64,000 nucleotides of DNA. Origin: Xanthomonas arboricola pv. populi (GTDB taxonomy: Bacteria > Pseudomonadota > Gammaproteobacteria > Xanthomonadales > Xanthomonadaceae). This document shows, in pieces, positions 16,577 to 25,133 of this stretch; position 1 is the first letter of the stretch; each line of letters begins with the position of its first letter. Where the stretch lies: NCBI RefSeq assembly GCF_002939945.1, contig NZ_MDEB01000003.1, forward strand, positions 190,547 through 254,546, read 5' to 3'. The translations under genes and the position numbers were made by a program. Under the pieces are notes generated by a model. The model had not been told where the DNA came from and ran no database searches. It worked only from the letters and a program-made list of their open reading frames with translations.

Positions 16577-17121
16577 GCCCGCGCCTGCCGACCATCCACA
16601 AGATCATCGATCTGGGCGACGGGCCGTTCCGTCGCCAGCAGCTGGATCTGGAATTTTCCAACGGCGAGCGTCGCCTTTACGAGCGCCAGCTCAGCCAGGG
16701 CCATGGCGCGGTGGTGGTGGTGCCGATGCTCGACGCGCAGACCGTGTTGCTGGTGCGCGAGTACGCCGCCGGCGTGCATCGCTACGAGCTGGGTCTGGTC
16801 AAGGGCCGCATCGATGCCGGCGAAACGCCTGAGCAGGCAGCCGACCGCGAGCTCAAGGAAGAAGCCGGTTACGGCGCGCGCCAGGTGCAGGTGCTGCGTG
16901 CGATGACGCTCGCTCCTACTTATATGAGTCACCAATCCTGGTTGGTACTGGCACGCGACCTCTATCCCGAGCGCCTGGTGGGCGACGAGCCGGAAGAGAT
17001 GGAAGTGGTGCCCTGGCCGATCGCCCGTCTGGACGAATTGATGCTGCGCGACGATTTTTCCGAAGGCCGTTCGCTGGCCGCCTTGTTCATTGCGCGCGAG
17101 TGGCTGGAGCGCAACCCATGA
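16573..17121 (+). CDS. nudE: ADP compounds hydrolase NudE (Nudix)
   Basis: 182-residue Nudix hydrolase. It closely follows the E. coli NudE pattern: LEFSNGERRLYERQL, VLLVREYAAGVHRYELGLVKG, and the Nudix box from GRIDAGETPEQAADRELKEEAGYG (GX5EX7REUXEEXGU satisfied). APTYMSHQSWLVLARDLYPE and REWLERNP come after. NudE cleaves ADP-ribose, NADH and Ap3A. Its TGA overlaps the cysQ ATG by 4 bases, the same nudE-cysQ pairing seen in other proteobacteria. Confidence 0.92.
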   Translation: MSPRLPTIHKIIDLGDGPFRRQQLDLEFSNGERRLYERQLSQGHGAVVVVPMLDAQTVLLVREYAAGVHRYELGLVKGRIDAGETPEQAADRELKEEAGYGARQVQVLRAMTLAPTYMSHQSWLVLARDLYPERLVGDEPEEMEVVPWPIARLDELMLRDDFSEGRSLAALFIAREWLERNP

Positions 17122-17918
17122 TCCGCATCCCGATGGAACTGCGCGAAACCGTGATCGCCATCGCCCGCGAGGCGGGGGAGGCGATCATGGATGTCTATGC
17201 GCAGGAGTTCGCGGTGGAGATCAAGGACGACGCCAGTCCCCTGACCCAGGCCGACCTGGCCGCCAATCGCGTCATCGTCGATGCGCTGCGCCGGGTCACT
17301 CCGGACGTGCCGGTATTGTCGGAAGAATCCGCGCACGTTGCCTGGGAAGACCGTCAGTTCTGGACCAGCTACTGGCTGGTCGACCCGCTCGACGGCACCC
17401 GCGAGTTCGTCAAGCGCAACGGCGAGTTCAGCGTCAATATCGCACTGATCCACATGGGCGCACCGGTGCTCGGCGTGGTGCAGGCGCCGGTCGATGGCCG
17501 GGTCTGGTACGCCGCGCGGGGCGAGAACGCCTACCGCCGCGATGGCGACCGCGACGAGATGCTGCATACGCGCACGCCGGCGGCCACGCCGCTGCGGGTC
17601 GCTGCCAGTCGCTCGCATCGCGACGCGCGCACCGCCGCCGCGCTGGAGCGCATGGGCGAGATCGAGGTGGTCGCGCAAGGGTCGTCGTTGAAGTTCTGCC
17701 GCATCGCCGAAGGCGACCTGGATGTGTATCCGCGCTTCGGCCCCACCTCCGAGTGGGACACTGCGGCCGGCCAGTGCGTGCTGCACGCTGCCGGCGGTGT
17801 GCTGCTGGCCGGCGGCACCGGCAAACCGTTCCGTTACAACCGCCGCGACACCTTGCTCAACGGCGATTTCATCGCGCTGGGCGATCCCAATCTGCCGTGG
17901 CGCAGCTGGCTGGTGTGA
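17118..17918 (+). CDS. cysQ: 3'(2'),5'-bisphosphate nucleotidase
   Basis: 266-residue lithium-sensitive phosphatase of the inositol monophosphatase superfamily. It degrades PAP/PAPS, the by-product of sulfate assimilation. Metal-binding motifs are visible: ASPLTQADLAAN, LSEESAH, WLVDPLDGTREFVKRNGEF and GPTSEWDTAAGQ. It is translationally coupled to nudE (ATGA). About 175 bp without a gene separate it from mazG. Confidence 0.94.
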   Translation: MIRIPMELRETVIAIAREAGEAIMDVYAQEFAVEIKDDASPLTQADLAANRVIVDALRRVTPDVPVLSEESAHVAWEDRQFWTSYWLVDPLDGTREFVKRNGEFSVNIALIHMGAPVLGVVQAPVDGRVWYAARGENAYRRDGDRDEMLHTRTPAATPLRVAASRSHRDARTAAALERMGEIEVVAQGSSLKFCRIAEGDLDVYPRFGPTSEWDTAAGQCVLHAAGGVLLAGGTGKPFRYNRRDTLLNGDFIALGDPNLPWRSWLV

Positions 17919-18095
17919 GCAGCGCCGATCGCAGCCTGCGCGCTCGCCGGATGGATCCGGCGGCGGCGCGTCGTGCCGAAGCGGTCATGTCCAACGCGGT
18001 CCTTGTCCATCGCCTGCCGCCAGGTGACGCTGCGCGTGCCGGCGGCATCGCCTGGGCACACAACCCAACTGCACCACACCTGCCAGGAATACACC

Positions 18096-19055
18096 ATGCC
18101 TCAGTCCCCGCCGACCGGCGACCTCCAGCACTTGCTTCAGCTGATGGCGCGTCTGCGCGATCGTGAGCACGGCTGTCCGTGGGACGTGGCGCAGACCTTC
18201 GCCAGCATCGCGCCGTACACCATCGAAGAAGCCTACGAAGTCGCCGACGCCATCGATCGCAACGACCTGCCCGGTCTGCGCGACGAGTTGGGCGACCTTC
18301 TCTTGCAAGTGGTCTTCCATTCGCAGATGGCGGCCGAACAGGGCGCGTTCGGATTCGCCGAGGTGGTCGCCACGCTCAGCGACAAGCTGGTGCGCCGCCA
18401 CCCGCATGTCTTCGCCGATCAGCGCGCCGACGATGCGCAGGCGGTGAGCGCCAACTGGGAGCAGATCAAGCGCGACGAACGTCGCGCGGCGGGCCATCAG
18501 GACGACTCCGCACTCGCCGGCATCGCACGCGGCCTGCCGGAATGGCAACGCTCCACCAAGCTGCAGGCGCGTGCGGCACGGGTCGGCTTCGATTGGCCCG
18601 GCCCGGCACCGGTGCTGGAAAAGTTGCAGGAAGAAATCGAGGAGCTGCGCGTGGAGTTCGCCCGTGGCCCGGTCGCCGACAACCAGGCCCGGCTGGAAGA
18701 CGAGCTCGGCGATGTGTTGTTCGTCTGCGCCAACCTGGCGCGCCATGCCAGGGTCGACGTGGGTGCGGCGCTGCGGCACGCCAATCTCAAGTTCGAGCGC
18801 CGCTTTCGCGCAATGGAGGCACAGGCGCAGGCGGACGGCACCACGTTGCCCGCCCTATCGCTGCAGCAACAGGAGGCGCTGTGGCAACAGGTCAAGCGCG
18901 GCGAACGTGGTAGCGATCCGTCTGCTCTCGGTCAGCCGGCTGCCGCGACGCCTGCCACTGACGCGCCCGTGGTCGGCGATCAGGCGCGCGACACCTCGGA
19001 GCTGCAGCAGGCTGACATTGGCAAGCAGGGCTTCGACAAGCCAGTACGCGAATGA
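18096..19055 (+). CDS. mazG: Nucleoside triphosphate pyrophosphohydrolase MazG
   Basis: 319-residue house-cleaning NTP pyrophosphatase with two tandem MazG domains. The first has [19 protein letters not shown] and [14 protein letters not shown]. The second has [14 protein letters not shown] and [18 protein letters not shown], with the EExxD-type metal motifs intact. AGGA lies about 9 bases before the ATG. The protein is longer than the usual 260-280 residues because of a low-complexity tail from about residue 275. Its stop overlaps the next start (ATGA). Confidence 0.93.
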   Translation: MPQSPPTGDLQHLLQLMARLRDREHGCPWDVAQTFASIAPYTIEEAYEVADAIDRNDLPGLRDELGDLLLQVVFHSQMAAEQGAFGFAEVVATLSDKLVRRHPHVFADQRADDAQAVSANWEQIKRDERRAAGHQDDSALAGIARGLPEWQRSTKLQARAARVGFDWPGPAPVLEKLQEEIEELRVEFARGPVADNQARLEDELGDVLFVCANLARHARVDVGAALRHANLKFERRFRAMEAQAQADGTTLPALSLQQQEALWQQVKRGERGSDPSALGQPAAATPATDAPVVGDQARDTSELQQADIGKQGFDKPVRE

Positions 19056-19387
19056 ATGTCGCACCGACCACGCTGTTGCTGTTCGCGGCCACCGCCGTCG
19101 CCGAGCTGGTCGGTTGCTATCTTCCTTATCTGTGGCTGCGCAAAGGCGGCAGCATCTGGTTGCTGCTGCCGACGGCGTTGAGCCTGGCCATCTTCGTATG
19201 GTTGTTGAGCCTGCATCCCGATGCCAGCGGGCGCGTGTATGCCGCCTATGGCGGGGTCTATATCGCCAGCGCGCTGCTGTGGCTGTGGTGGGTGGATGGG
19301 GTGACGCCGACGCGTTGGGATCTGCTTGGCGCAGTGTGCTGCCTGCTCGGCATGGCGATCATCATGTTCTCGCCGCGCAGCGCCTGA
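19052..19387 (+). CDS. YnfA-family (UPF0060) small membrane protein
   Basis: 111-residue protein with four predicted transmembrane segments: [52 protein letters not shown] and [16 protein letters not shown]. The family markers [13 protein letters not shown] and [12 protein letters not shown] are present. Function is not established; it resembles small-multidrug-resistance-type folds. It starts inside the mazG stop codon, so expression is coupled. Confidence 0.9.
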   Translation: MNVAPTTLLLFAATAVAELVGCYLPYLWLRKGGSIWLLLPTALSLAIFVWLLSLHPDASGRVYAAYGGVYIASALLWLWWVDGVTPTRWDLLGAVCCLLGMAIIMFSPRSA

Positions 19388-19495
19388 GCGTGCACGCGCA
19401 CCAGCGTCGGCGCGGCGCAAACCACGGCTGCCTGCCCGTTGCGGCGAGATACGCAACGACGACACCCTGCCCGAGGGAGTGCGCCACAGCGCCGC

Positions 19496-19600
19496 TCCGA
19501 TGCGATCGCCAACGGCAGCGTGCAGGCGATCAACTGCTTCGTCGCACGGAAATGTGTGGAGGCGTTCAAGGCGCTGGTCACCGCGCCCAACCGCAAGGGC
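19496..19600 (+). pseudogene. Remnant of an SPFH/band-7 (stomatin-like) gene
   Basis: About 34 codons read [18 protein letters not shown] then [16 protein letters not shown]. This matches the C-terminal part of stomatin/QmcA-type proteins (typically AIANG..QAINYFVAQKYVEAF..LA.APNQK). The tyrosines and glutamines usual at conserved places are replaced (INC for INY, VARKC for VAQKY), and the flanking sequence is not homologous and leaves the frame. I read it as a decayed fragment in the 301-bp gap before gcvT. Confidence 0.55.
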
Positions 19601-19688
19601 GCGGCAGCGCACTGCCGCGTCGCCTGCGCCGTTCCCCCAAGCGCGGCTGGGCGGCGATAATGGTCCCCTTTCCCTTGGACCGGCGCCC

Positions 19689-20798
19689 ATGACCCAGAAG
19701 ACCATCCTCAACGACACCCATCGTGCGCTAGGCGCCAAGATGGTCGACTTCGGCGGTTGGGACATGCCGATCCATTACGGCTCGCAGCTGGACGAGCATC
19801 ATCAGGTGCGTCGCGACGCCGGCATGTTCGATGTCAGCCACATGACCGTGGTCGACCTGCACGGTCCACGCGTGCGCGAGCTCCTGCGCTATCTGCTCGC
19901 CAACTCGGTGGACAAGCTCAAGGTCTCCGGCAAGGCGCTGTACACCTGCATGCTCAATCCGCAGGGCGGGGTGATCGACGACCTGATCGTCTACTTCCTG
20001 CGCGAGGACTTCTTCCGCCTGGTGGTCAATGCCGCCACCCGCGAGAAGGACCTGCAGTGGATCGGCGAACAGGCCGCACCTTTCGAGGTGCGCGTGGAAG
20101 AGCGCGGCGACTTTGCGATGATCGCCGTGCAAGGCCCCAACGCGCGCGCCAAGGTCATCGCACTGGTGGATCCGGCCGATACCGCAGCGGCGAGCAAGCT
20201 CGGCCGTTTCGCAGCGCTGCAGACGCGCTCGCGCGATGGCGTGGAGCTGTTCCTTGCGCGTACCGGTTACACCGGCGAAGACGGTTTCGAAATCGTGTTG
20301 CCGCAGGATGCGGCAGTGACGTTCTGGAACGCGCTGCTCGCGCAAGGCGTCAAGCCGGCCGGCCTGGGCGCACGCGACACCTTGCGTCTGGAGGCCGGCA
20401 TGAATCTCTACGGCCAGGACATGGACGACACGGTCAGTCCGTACGAAGCCGCGCTGGCCTGGACGATCGCCCTGGACGAAGGCCGCGACTTCATCGGTCG
20501 CGCCGTGCTTGAGTCGCAGAAGGCGCAGGGCGCACCGCGTCAATTGATCGGTGTGGTGATGGATGAGAAGGGCGTGCTGCGGCATGGCCAGACCGTGCTC
20601 AGCGCCAGCGGCGAAGGCGAGATCCTGTCCGGCACCTTCTCGCCCACACTTGGCAAGGCGATCGCATTCGCACGCGTGCCGGCCGGCAGCATCGACGCAC
20701 TGCGCGTGGACATCCGTGGCAAGCAGGTGCCGTTGCGCGCGGTGAAGTTTCCGTTCGTGCGCGACGGCCAGGCGCAGCCCGGCGTCCTCGGCGAATGA
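19689..20798 (+). CDS. gcvT: Glycine cleavage system T protein (aminomethyltransferase)
   Basis: 369-residue tetrahydrofolate-dependent aminomethyltransferase that takes the aminomethyl group from lipoyl-GcvH, releasing ammonia. Diagnostic segments are [74 protein letters not shown] and [20 protein letters not shown]. The start has no good ribosome-binding site, but the N-terminus aligns with the family. I saw no glycine-riboswitch pattern upstream. gcvH follows after 142 bp; gcvP is not in the window. Confidence 0.95.
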   Translation: MTQKTILNDTHRALGAKMVDFGGWDMPIHYGSQLDEHHQVRRDAGMFDVSHMTVVDLHGPRVRELLRYLLANSVDKLKVSGKALYTCMLNPQGGVIDDLIVYFLREDFFRLVVNAATREKDLQWIGEQAAPFEVRVEERGDFAMIAVQGPNARAKVIALVDPADTAAASKLGRFAALQTRSRDGVELFLARTGYTGEDGFEIVLPQDAAVTFWNALLAQGVKPAGLGARDTLRLEAGMNLYGQDMDDTVSPYEAALAWTIALDEGRDFIGRAVLESQKAQGAPRQLIGVVMDEKGVLRHGQTVLSASGEGEILSGTFSPTLGKAIAFARVPAGSIDALRVDIRGKQVPLRAVKFPFVRDGQAQPGVLGE

Positions 20799-20803
20799 GT
20801 CAA

Positions 20804-20835
20804 ACGCTGCCGGGCGCACAAACGTCCGGCAGCGT
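20804..20835. terminator. Hairpin after gcvT
   Basis: Perfect 10-bp stem ACGCTGCCGG / CCGGCAGCGT with a 12-base loop, starting 5 bases past the gcvT stop. There is no T-run, so it may be an RNA-stabilising or pausing hairpin rather than a full terminator. Confidence 0.45.
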
Positions 20836-20940
20836 GCAGCATCCATCGCCACCCACCAGCCGACACGCGTGCACCTGTCTTGTCGTGCGGTCTAAACTAG
20901 CCACCTGTCCCCAACCCATCAGTTTTCCCGGAGCACACCC

Positions 20941-21336
20941 ATGAGCGAGATCCCTGGCGACCTCAAGTTCCTCAAATCCCACGAGTGGGCCCGCGTCGAA
21001 AGCAGCGGCCGCGTGACTGTCGGCATCTCCGACCACGCGCAGGGCTTGCTGGGCGACTTGGTCTACGTCGAATTGCCGGGCGTCGGCGACACCGTGCAGG
21101 TCGGCAACGGCGCGGCGGTGGTGGAGTCGGTCAAGGCCGCCTCCGACGTCTACAGCCCGGTCAGCGGCACCGTCGTCGAGGTCAACAGCGCACTCACCGA
21201 CAAGCCGGAAACCATCAACGAAGACGCCTACGGCGACGGCTGGATCTTCGTGGTCGAACTCGACGACAAGGAAGAGCTCAACGACCTGCTGTCGCCGGAC
21301 GACTACGCCGAGCTGCTGGAAGACGACGCGCACTGA
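20941..21336 (+). CDS. gcvH: Glycine cleavage system H protein
   Basis: 131-residue lipoyl carrier protein of the glycine cleavage complex. [29 protein letters not shown] and the lipoylated Lys65 in [16 protein letters not shown] are all present. [11 protein letters not shown] follows, as in the family. CCCGGAG lies about 7 bases upstream of the ATG. It forms a unit with gcvT upstream and ends in a good terminator. Confidence 0.97.
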   Translation: MSEIPGDLKFLKSHEWARVESSGRVTVGISDHAQGLLGDLVYVELPGVGDTVQVGNGAAVVESVKAASDVYSPVSGTVVEVNSALTDKPETINEDAYGDGWIFVVELDDKEELNDLLSPDDYAELLEDDAH

Positions 21337-21362
21337 CCTCGCCTCGCCAGTCGCAGACCGGG

Positions 21363-21391
21363 ATGGCCGTTCTTTGGAGCGGCCATTTTTC
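21363..21391 (+). terminator. Rho-independent terminator of gcvH
   Basis: Stem ATGGCCG / CGGCCAT with a 10-base loop, immediately followed by a T-run (21386-21390), 27 bases past the gcvH stop. Confidence 0.88.
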
Positions 21392-22014
21392 TTGCCTGCG
21401 CGGCGGTGACCGCGCGTCCATCCTCCTGGCGATGGCGTGCTGCGTGCGACCGACCGGCGACGGCTGTCGATCGTAGTCGAAGCCTTTGCCGAGGTTCGAC
21501 AATCACGCACTCGCCGGCGCCATGCGCGCCATATCGTCGAACGCGACGCGACTGTCGCGGTGTCGGCTTTCTGACGTGAGCCAGTCGTGAGGAGATGGCG
21601 TGCGGCAGGTGAAAAATGTTTGCAGCATCGCGTGCGTCCAACCTCGACACAGTGTGCAACGCATGCCGTTGGCAGCGCATGCGGATGCACGCATGGGTCG
21701 AGAACGGCGCAATAAGTTTGCGCATTTCTGCTTGTGCGACGCCTCGAGCAAGGTTGGCGGATAAAAAATTTTCAGCTGGCGGACAGGCGGCACGCACTGC
21801 GGCGAGCAGGCGTGCGCCGCTACGTCGGTGCAGTGGGGAATATCGCACTCGTTTGCCTCGCTAAAAAAAAACAGCACAAAAGAAGTGCTTTTTTGAAAGC
21901 CCCGTTGCGCGACTGCCTACGGAGGACAGCTGCGCGCGCCATCGCGCGGCGTCTTTGGACCATCTCGACAGGACGCATCGCGACACGGTGTCGAAAAAAA
22001 AATGCAAAAGAGTG
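21392..22014. other. Gene-free AT-richer region between gcvH and the histone-like gene
   Basis: About 620 bp with lower GC than its surroundings and several A- and T-tracts (for example 21763-21773, 21863-21871, 21994-22002). Short open frames exist on both strands, but none has a ribosome-binding site plus family features. The only clear element is the orphan bidirectional terminator at 21863-21894. Confidence 0.6.
21863..21894. terminator. Orphan bidirectional terminator
   Basis: Stem AGCAC / GTGCT with a 7-base A-rich loop, flanked by nine A on the left and six T on the right. It is therefore a terminator with a U-tract in either direction. No annotated gene ends near it. Confidence 0.7.
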
Positions 22015-22043
22015 TTGACAGTAAAAAAAAGCGTGATTAGGTT
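22015..22043 (+). promoter_or_regulatory. Sigma-70-type promoter of the histone-like gene
   Basis: Consensus -35 TTGACA (22015-22020), a 17-base spacer containing eight A in a row, and -10 TAGGTT (22038-22043). This predicts an untranslated leader of about 285 bases before the ATG at 22334. It is the best sigma-70 match I found in the window. Confidence 0.65.
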
Positions 22044-22333
22044 TCGCCCAGCAGACGTTGCTGCGAAAGAGAGTGAGCAGAATCGACATCAAGCCGACAC
22101 GCTTGTTCCCGATGTCCACCCAAGCGCTATCCACGGTGGAGTCGGGTCCGCTTCTCTCCAAAAAAGCAGCAGTCGCTCCGATCACGCACCCGCGTCGCTG
22201 TTCGATGCGGGTGTTTCTGTATCCGTCCCGTCGCGCATTACCTGCGGATGGTTCCCGCCGACGGCGTGCCGTTGCGGGGTTTGCTTCAACTGGGCGTTTC
22301 ACCTCCATAGTTCACTGACGAGGAGCCAATTAC

Positions 22334-22813
22334 ATGGCCACTGCAAAAGCTGCGAAAAAGAAACCCACTGCCAAGAAGGCAGTGAAGAAGACTGCCGCCA
22401 AGAAGGCAGTCAAGAAGGTCGCCAAAAAGGCAACCGCCAAGAAGGCAGTGAAGAAGACTGCTGCCAAGAAGGCCGTCAAGAAGACTGCAAAGAAGGCAAC
22501 CGCCAAGAAGGCAGTGAAGAAGACTGCAAAGAAGGCAACCAAGAAGACTGCCGCCAAGAAGGCAGTGAAGAAGACTGCAAAGAAGGCGACCAAGAAGACC
22601 GCCGCCAAGAAGGCCGTCAAGAAGACCGCAAAGAAGGCAGTAAAGAAGACCGCGAAGAAGGCAGTTGCCAAGAAGGCGACCAAGAAGTCCGCCACCAAGA
22701 AGACTGCCGCCAAGAAGCCTGCTGTGAAGAAGGTCGCCAAGAAGAAGCCGGCCGTTCGCAAGAAGAAGGCCGCTCCGGTCGCGCTGCCCGCAACCCCGGC
22801 GCCGCTGATCTGA
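22334..22813 (+). CDS. Histone H1-like lysine/alanine-rich DNA-binding protein
   Basis: 159-residue, extremely basic low-complexity protein built from repeated short units such as KKAVKKTAKKAT and KKTAAKK, ending APVALPATPAPLI. The composition resembles bacterial H1-like proteins (HctB/HC2, AlgP C-terminal tails) that bind DNA without sequence specificity. There is no globular domain. AGGAG lies 8 bases before the ATG, a strong promoter is at 22015, and a strong terminator follows. The DNA is a near-tandem array of GCCAAGAAGGC-type units, so copy number is likely to vary between strains. The assignment is by composition only; the name hupB/hctB is not justified. Confidence 0.88.
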   Translation: MATAKAAKKKPTAKKAVKKTAAKKAVKKVAKKATAKKAVKKTAAKKAVKKTAKKATAKKAVKKTAKKATKKTAAKKAVKKTAKKATKKTAAKKAVKKTAKKAVKKTAKKAVAKKATKKSATKKTAAKKPAVKKVAKKKPAVRKKKAAPVALPATPAPLI

Positions 22814-22842
22814 TCCGCACTACCCGATCGCCGTAAACATCG

Positions 22843-22882
22843 AGCTCTCTCCCCGACGCCCAGCGGGGAGGGAGCTTTTTTA
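22843..22882 (+). terminator. Rho-independent terminator of the histone-like gene
   Basis: Stem AGCTCTCTCCCCG / CGGGGAGGGAGCT (one mismatch), 8-base loop, then six T, 30 bases past the stop codon. Confidence 0.9.
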
Positions 22883-23354
22883 TTGGATGGCCGAAGGCGC
22901 CCATGATCTCGGGAGTGCCGATCGCGCGCAGACAACCGCAGCTATCGCCACCGGACGCGCGCGATCCGTATGCCGGGATGTCGGGGCCGGGTGACCGTGC
23001 CGATCGCCGCACCATCGCCACTGGCCATTCGTCACTCGCTTGCTCCGGTCCAACGCTGCCGGTGGGCTGGGCCGCTGCGCCACCCATGCAGCTGGCCATC
23101 GTCTATCCCGATCGGGAGTGCCGCCGTCGATTGGCGTCGCGGTGCGATGTATTGGTCGGTGCGAAGTGAGGAGATGCAGGGGGTAGCATCGTGCGTGGGG
23201 CGAGCTATCCGCCCGCCTCTCGGCGAGGTCTTACGCACGCACTCGACAAGGTTGCCCGGGCGTGCACCGGCAATGACCGGCACCGCATGGCGGTGGATCG
23301 ATGTCCGGCCTTCCGGCTACTGATGTCGATACGCCACGATGCAATCCTGCAGGC
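22883..23354. other. Intergenic region with no recognisable gene
   Basis: About 470 bp between two terminators facing each other (histone-like gene and beta-lactamase-like gene). The open frames here are short, arginine-rich shadows without ribosome-binding sites, and no repeat was recognised. Confidence 0.6.
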
Positions 23355-23387
23355 CAGAAACAACACAGGCGGCCGAAGCCGCCTGTG
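23355..23387 (-). terminator. Terminator of the beta-lactamase-like gene
   Basis: Perfect 10-bp stem CACAGGCGGC / GCCGCCTGTG closed by a four-base loop (TTCG on the transcribed strand), then TTGTTTCTG, 22 bases past the stop codon. A TTCG loop is exceptionally stable. Confidence 0.85.
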
Positions 23388-23408
23388 TGAGGTCGCAGCA
23401 AGGCCCAC

Positions 23409-24788
23409 TCAGCGCGGCGATGCCACCGACTTGCCGGACGAGGCACCCTTGCCGGCAGGATCGGGACGCTCGGCCAGCATGTTCTCGCTGCCGAAGTCGC
23501 CATCCACATCGATATCCAGCCAACGCTTGGCGGGCAGACCCAGCGCACGATCCAGAATGGTCGGTAGCATCCCGGAGGGCAGGCCGCTCTCGCCGTTCCA
23601 CATGATCGCGATGCCGAGATCGCGCTCGGGCAGCAGCGCGACCAGGCCGCGATAGCCTTGCACTGCGCCGGCATGGAAGACGACCTGATGGCCTGCGTAA
23701 TCGAACACGCGCCAGCCCAGCGCGTAGCTGGCAGCGTCCACACGCTCGTGGCGCCAACCCGAGCGCATCTCCCCTGGCGTGGAGATCAGCGGCGCGTGCA
23801 GCGTCGCCAGCAGCGGCGCAGGCAGCACGTCGGTACGGTGGCCGGTGTGCGCGAGCAGCCACTGCGCCATGTCGCTGGCGCTAGCATTGACGCCGGCAGC
23901 GGGGGCGAGACGGTAGTAGGTGGGCTTGGGCGTCAGCGACACCCAGCCATTGCGGCTGCGCACGTGCGGGCGCGCCCAGCGCGGGCTGGCCTGGATACCG
24001 GCCAGACCCATGCTCGCATCGTTCATGCCCAGCGGCTTGAAGATGCGGCGTTCCACCGACTGCTCGTAGAAGCTGCCCGATGCAGCGAACACCACATCGC
24101 CGACCAGGCTGAAGGCCACGTTCTGATACGCATAGCAATTGCCGGGCGCGCAGCGCAGCGGGGCGGCGGCCAGCTTGTGGCTGAGCGAGTAGTAATCGAC
24201 GTTGGATTCGATATCGCTGTCGTAGGCATTGCGGGTCAGCCCGACGCGGTGGCTGAGCACCTCGGCGACGGTGAGCTGCCGAGTGGCGACGTTATCGCTG
24301 AGCTGGAAGCCGGGCACGTAGTCCACCACCTTGCTGTCCCAGCGCAGCACGCCGTCGTTGACCAGCAGCCCGGCCATGGTGCCGGCAAACGCCTTGGACA
24401 GCGATGCAAGACGGAACACGGTGTGGGCATCGACCGGCTGCGGGTGATTGACGTCGGTGACGCCATAGCCGCGCGCGCTCAGTACCTTGCCGCCCTGCAC
24501 GATCGCCATCGCCATGCCGGGCAAACGATTGCCGTAGGTCAACTGGTTGGCCATCGATTCGAACGCGGCCACATCGAACCCGGCGGCCGGGGCCAGCACT
24601 TGGCTGGCCGGGAGCGACGCACGGTATTGCAGCGGGGCGGTGGGCGACTGCACGACGCCGGCCGGCTGCAGCGCAGAGGCAGTGGGCGCGGGTGTCTGCG
24701 CGGTCGAGGAGAGAGCCAAAGGCAATAACGCCCCGAGCAGCCCGATGGCCAACGGTCGGAACCGTCGGCGCCTGCGCATCTGAGTCAT
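23409..24788 (-). CDS. Exported serine beta-lactamase-family (class C-like) hydrolase
   Basis: 459-residue secreted serine hydrolase of the AmpC/DD-peptidase/esterase EstB fold. A twin-basic start (MTQMRRRRRF) precedes a hydrophobic signal. The catalytic SxxK is Ser129-Lys132 (LASLSKAF). The Tyr-x-Asn motif is YQN at 221-223, and HAG in VVFHAGAVQG stands at the KTG position. AGGACAACC precedes the ATG at 24788; an open extension to 24875 is not needed. Substitution of KTG by HAG is usual for peptidases and esterases of this clan, so resistance to beta-lactams should not be assumed. No ampR-type regulator is adjacent. Confidence 0.88.
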   Translation of the reverse strand: MTQMRRRRRFRPLAIGLLGALLPLALSSTAQTPAPTASALQPAGVVQSPTAPLQYRASLPASQVLAPAAGFDVAAFESMANQLTYGNRLPGMAMAIVQGGKVLSARGYGVTDVNHPQPVDAHTVFRLASLSKAFAGTMAGLLVNDGVLRWDSKVVDYVPGFQLSDNVATRQLTVAEVLSHRVGLTRNAYDSDIESNVDYYSLSHKLAAAPLRCAPGNCYAYQNVAFSLVGDVVFAASGSFYEQSVERRIFKPLGMNDASMGLAGIQASPRWARPHVRSRNGWVSLTPKPTYYRLAPAAGVNASASDMAQWLLAHTGHRTDVLPAPLLATLHAPLISTPGEMRSGWRHERVDAASYALGWRVFDYAGHQVVFHAGAVQGYRGLVALLPERDLGIAIMWNGESGLPSGMLPTILDRALGLPAKRWLDIDVDGDFGSENMLAERPDPAGKGASSGKSVASPR

Positions 24789-25133
24789 GGTTGTCCTGCC
24801 TGTTCCGCTGCCTTCGGCGATTCTAGCGCCGCGCTTCCCAATAGCACAAACTGCCAGAAGATGAATGGGCATCATATTGATCCTATTGATGATTTTAGGT
24901 TCATAATTCGCCCTGCGCGGCGCCTTTGCAGCGCAACTCGGAGCCTGTGCGAAGACGGATGCAAGCAGCGTGCCGTATCCATACGCGATCGATTACGCGA
25001 TCGATGTGGTCCGTGCCGGCCGCTGCTGCTGGTGATGCAGCGCGGCATCGGCTAACTTGCGCGCTTGTTTCGCGGGTATTGCCGCCGCCATGTCCTTGCT
25101 GTCGCGCCCGTTGATGCGAGCGAGCTTTACCCG
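24789..25133. other. Divergent promoter region
   Basis: 345 bp between two divergent genes, with an AT-rich stretch near 24868-24910 likely to hold promoters. A 12-bp direct repeat ACGCGATCGATT / ACGCGATCGATG lies at 24983-25006. No gene was recognised. Confidence 0.4.

Noticed and set aside
19388-19688. Glycine riboswitch before gcvT
   Set aside because: The expected tandem glycine-aptamer consensus is not visible; the gap instead holds an SPFH remnant.
22883-23354. Protein-coding gene between the histone-like and beta-lactamase-like genes
   Set aside because: Only arginine-rich overlapping frames with no ribosome-binding site; flanked by convergent terminators.
23409-24788. Clinically relevant AmpC beta-lactamase
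   Set aside because: SxxK and YxN are present but KTG is replaced by HAG and no AmpR is adjacent; a peptidase or esterase role is equally likely.
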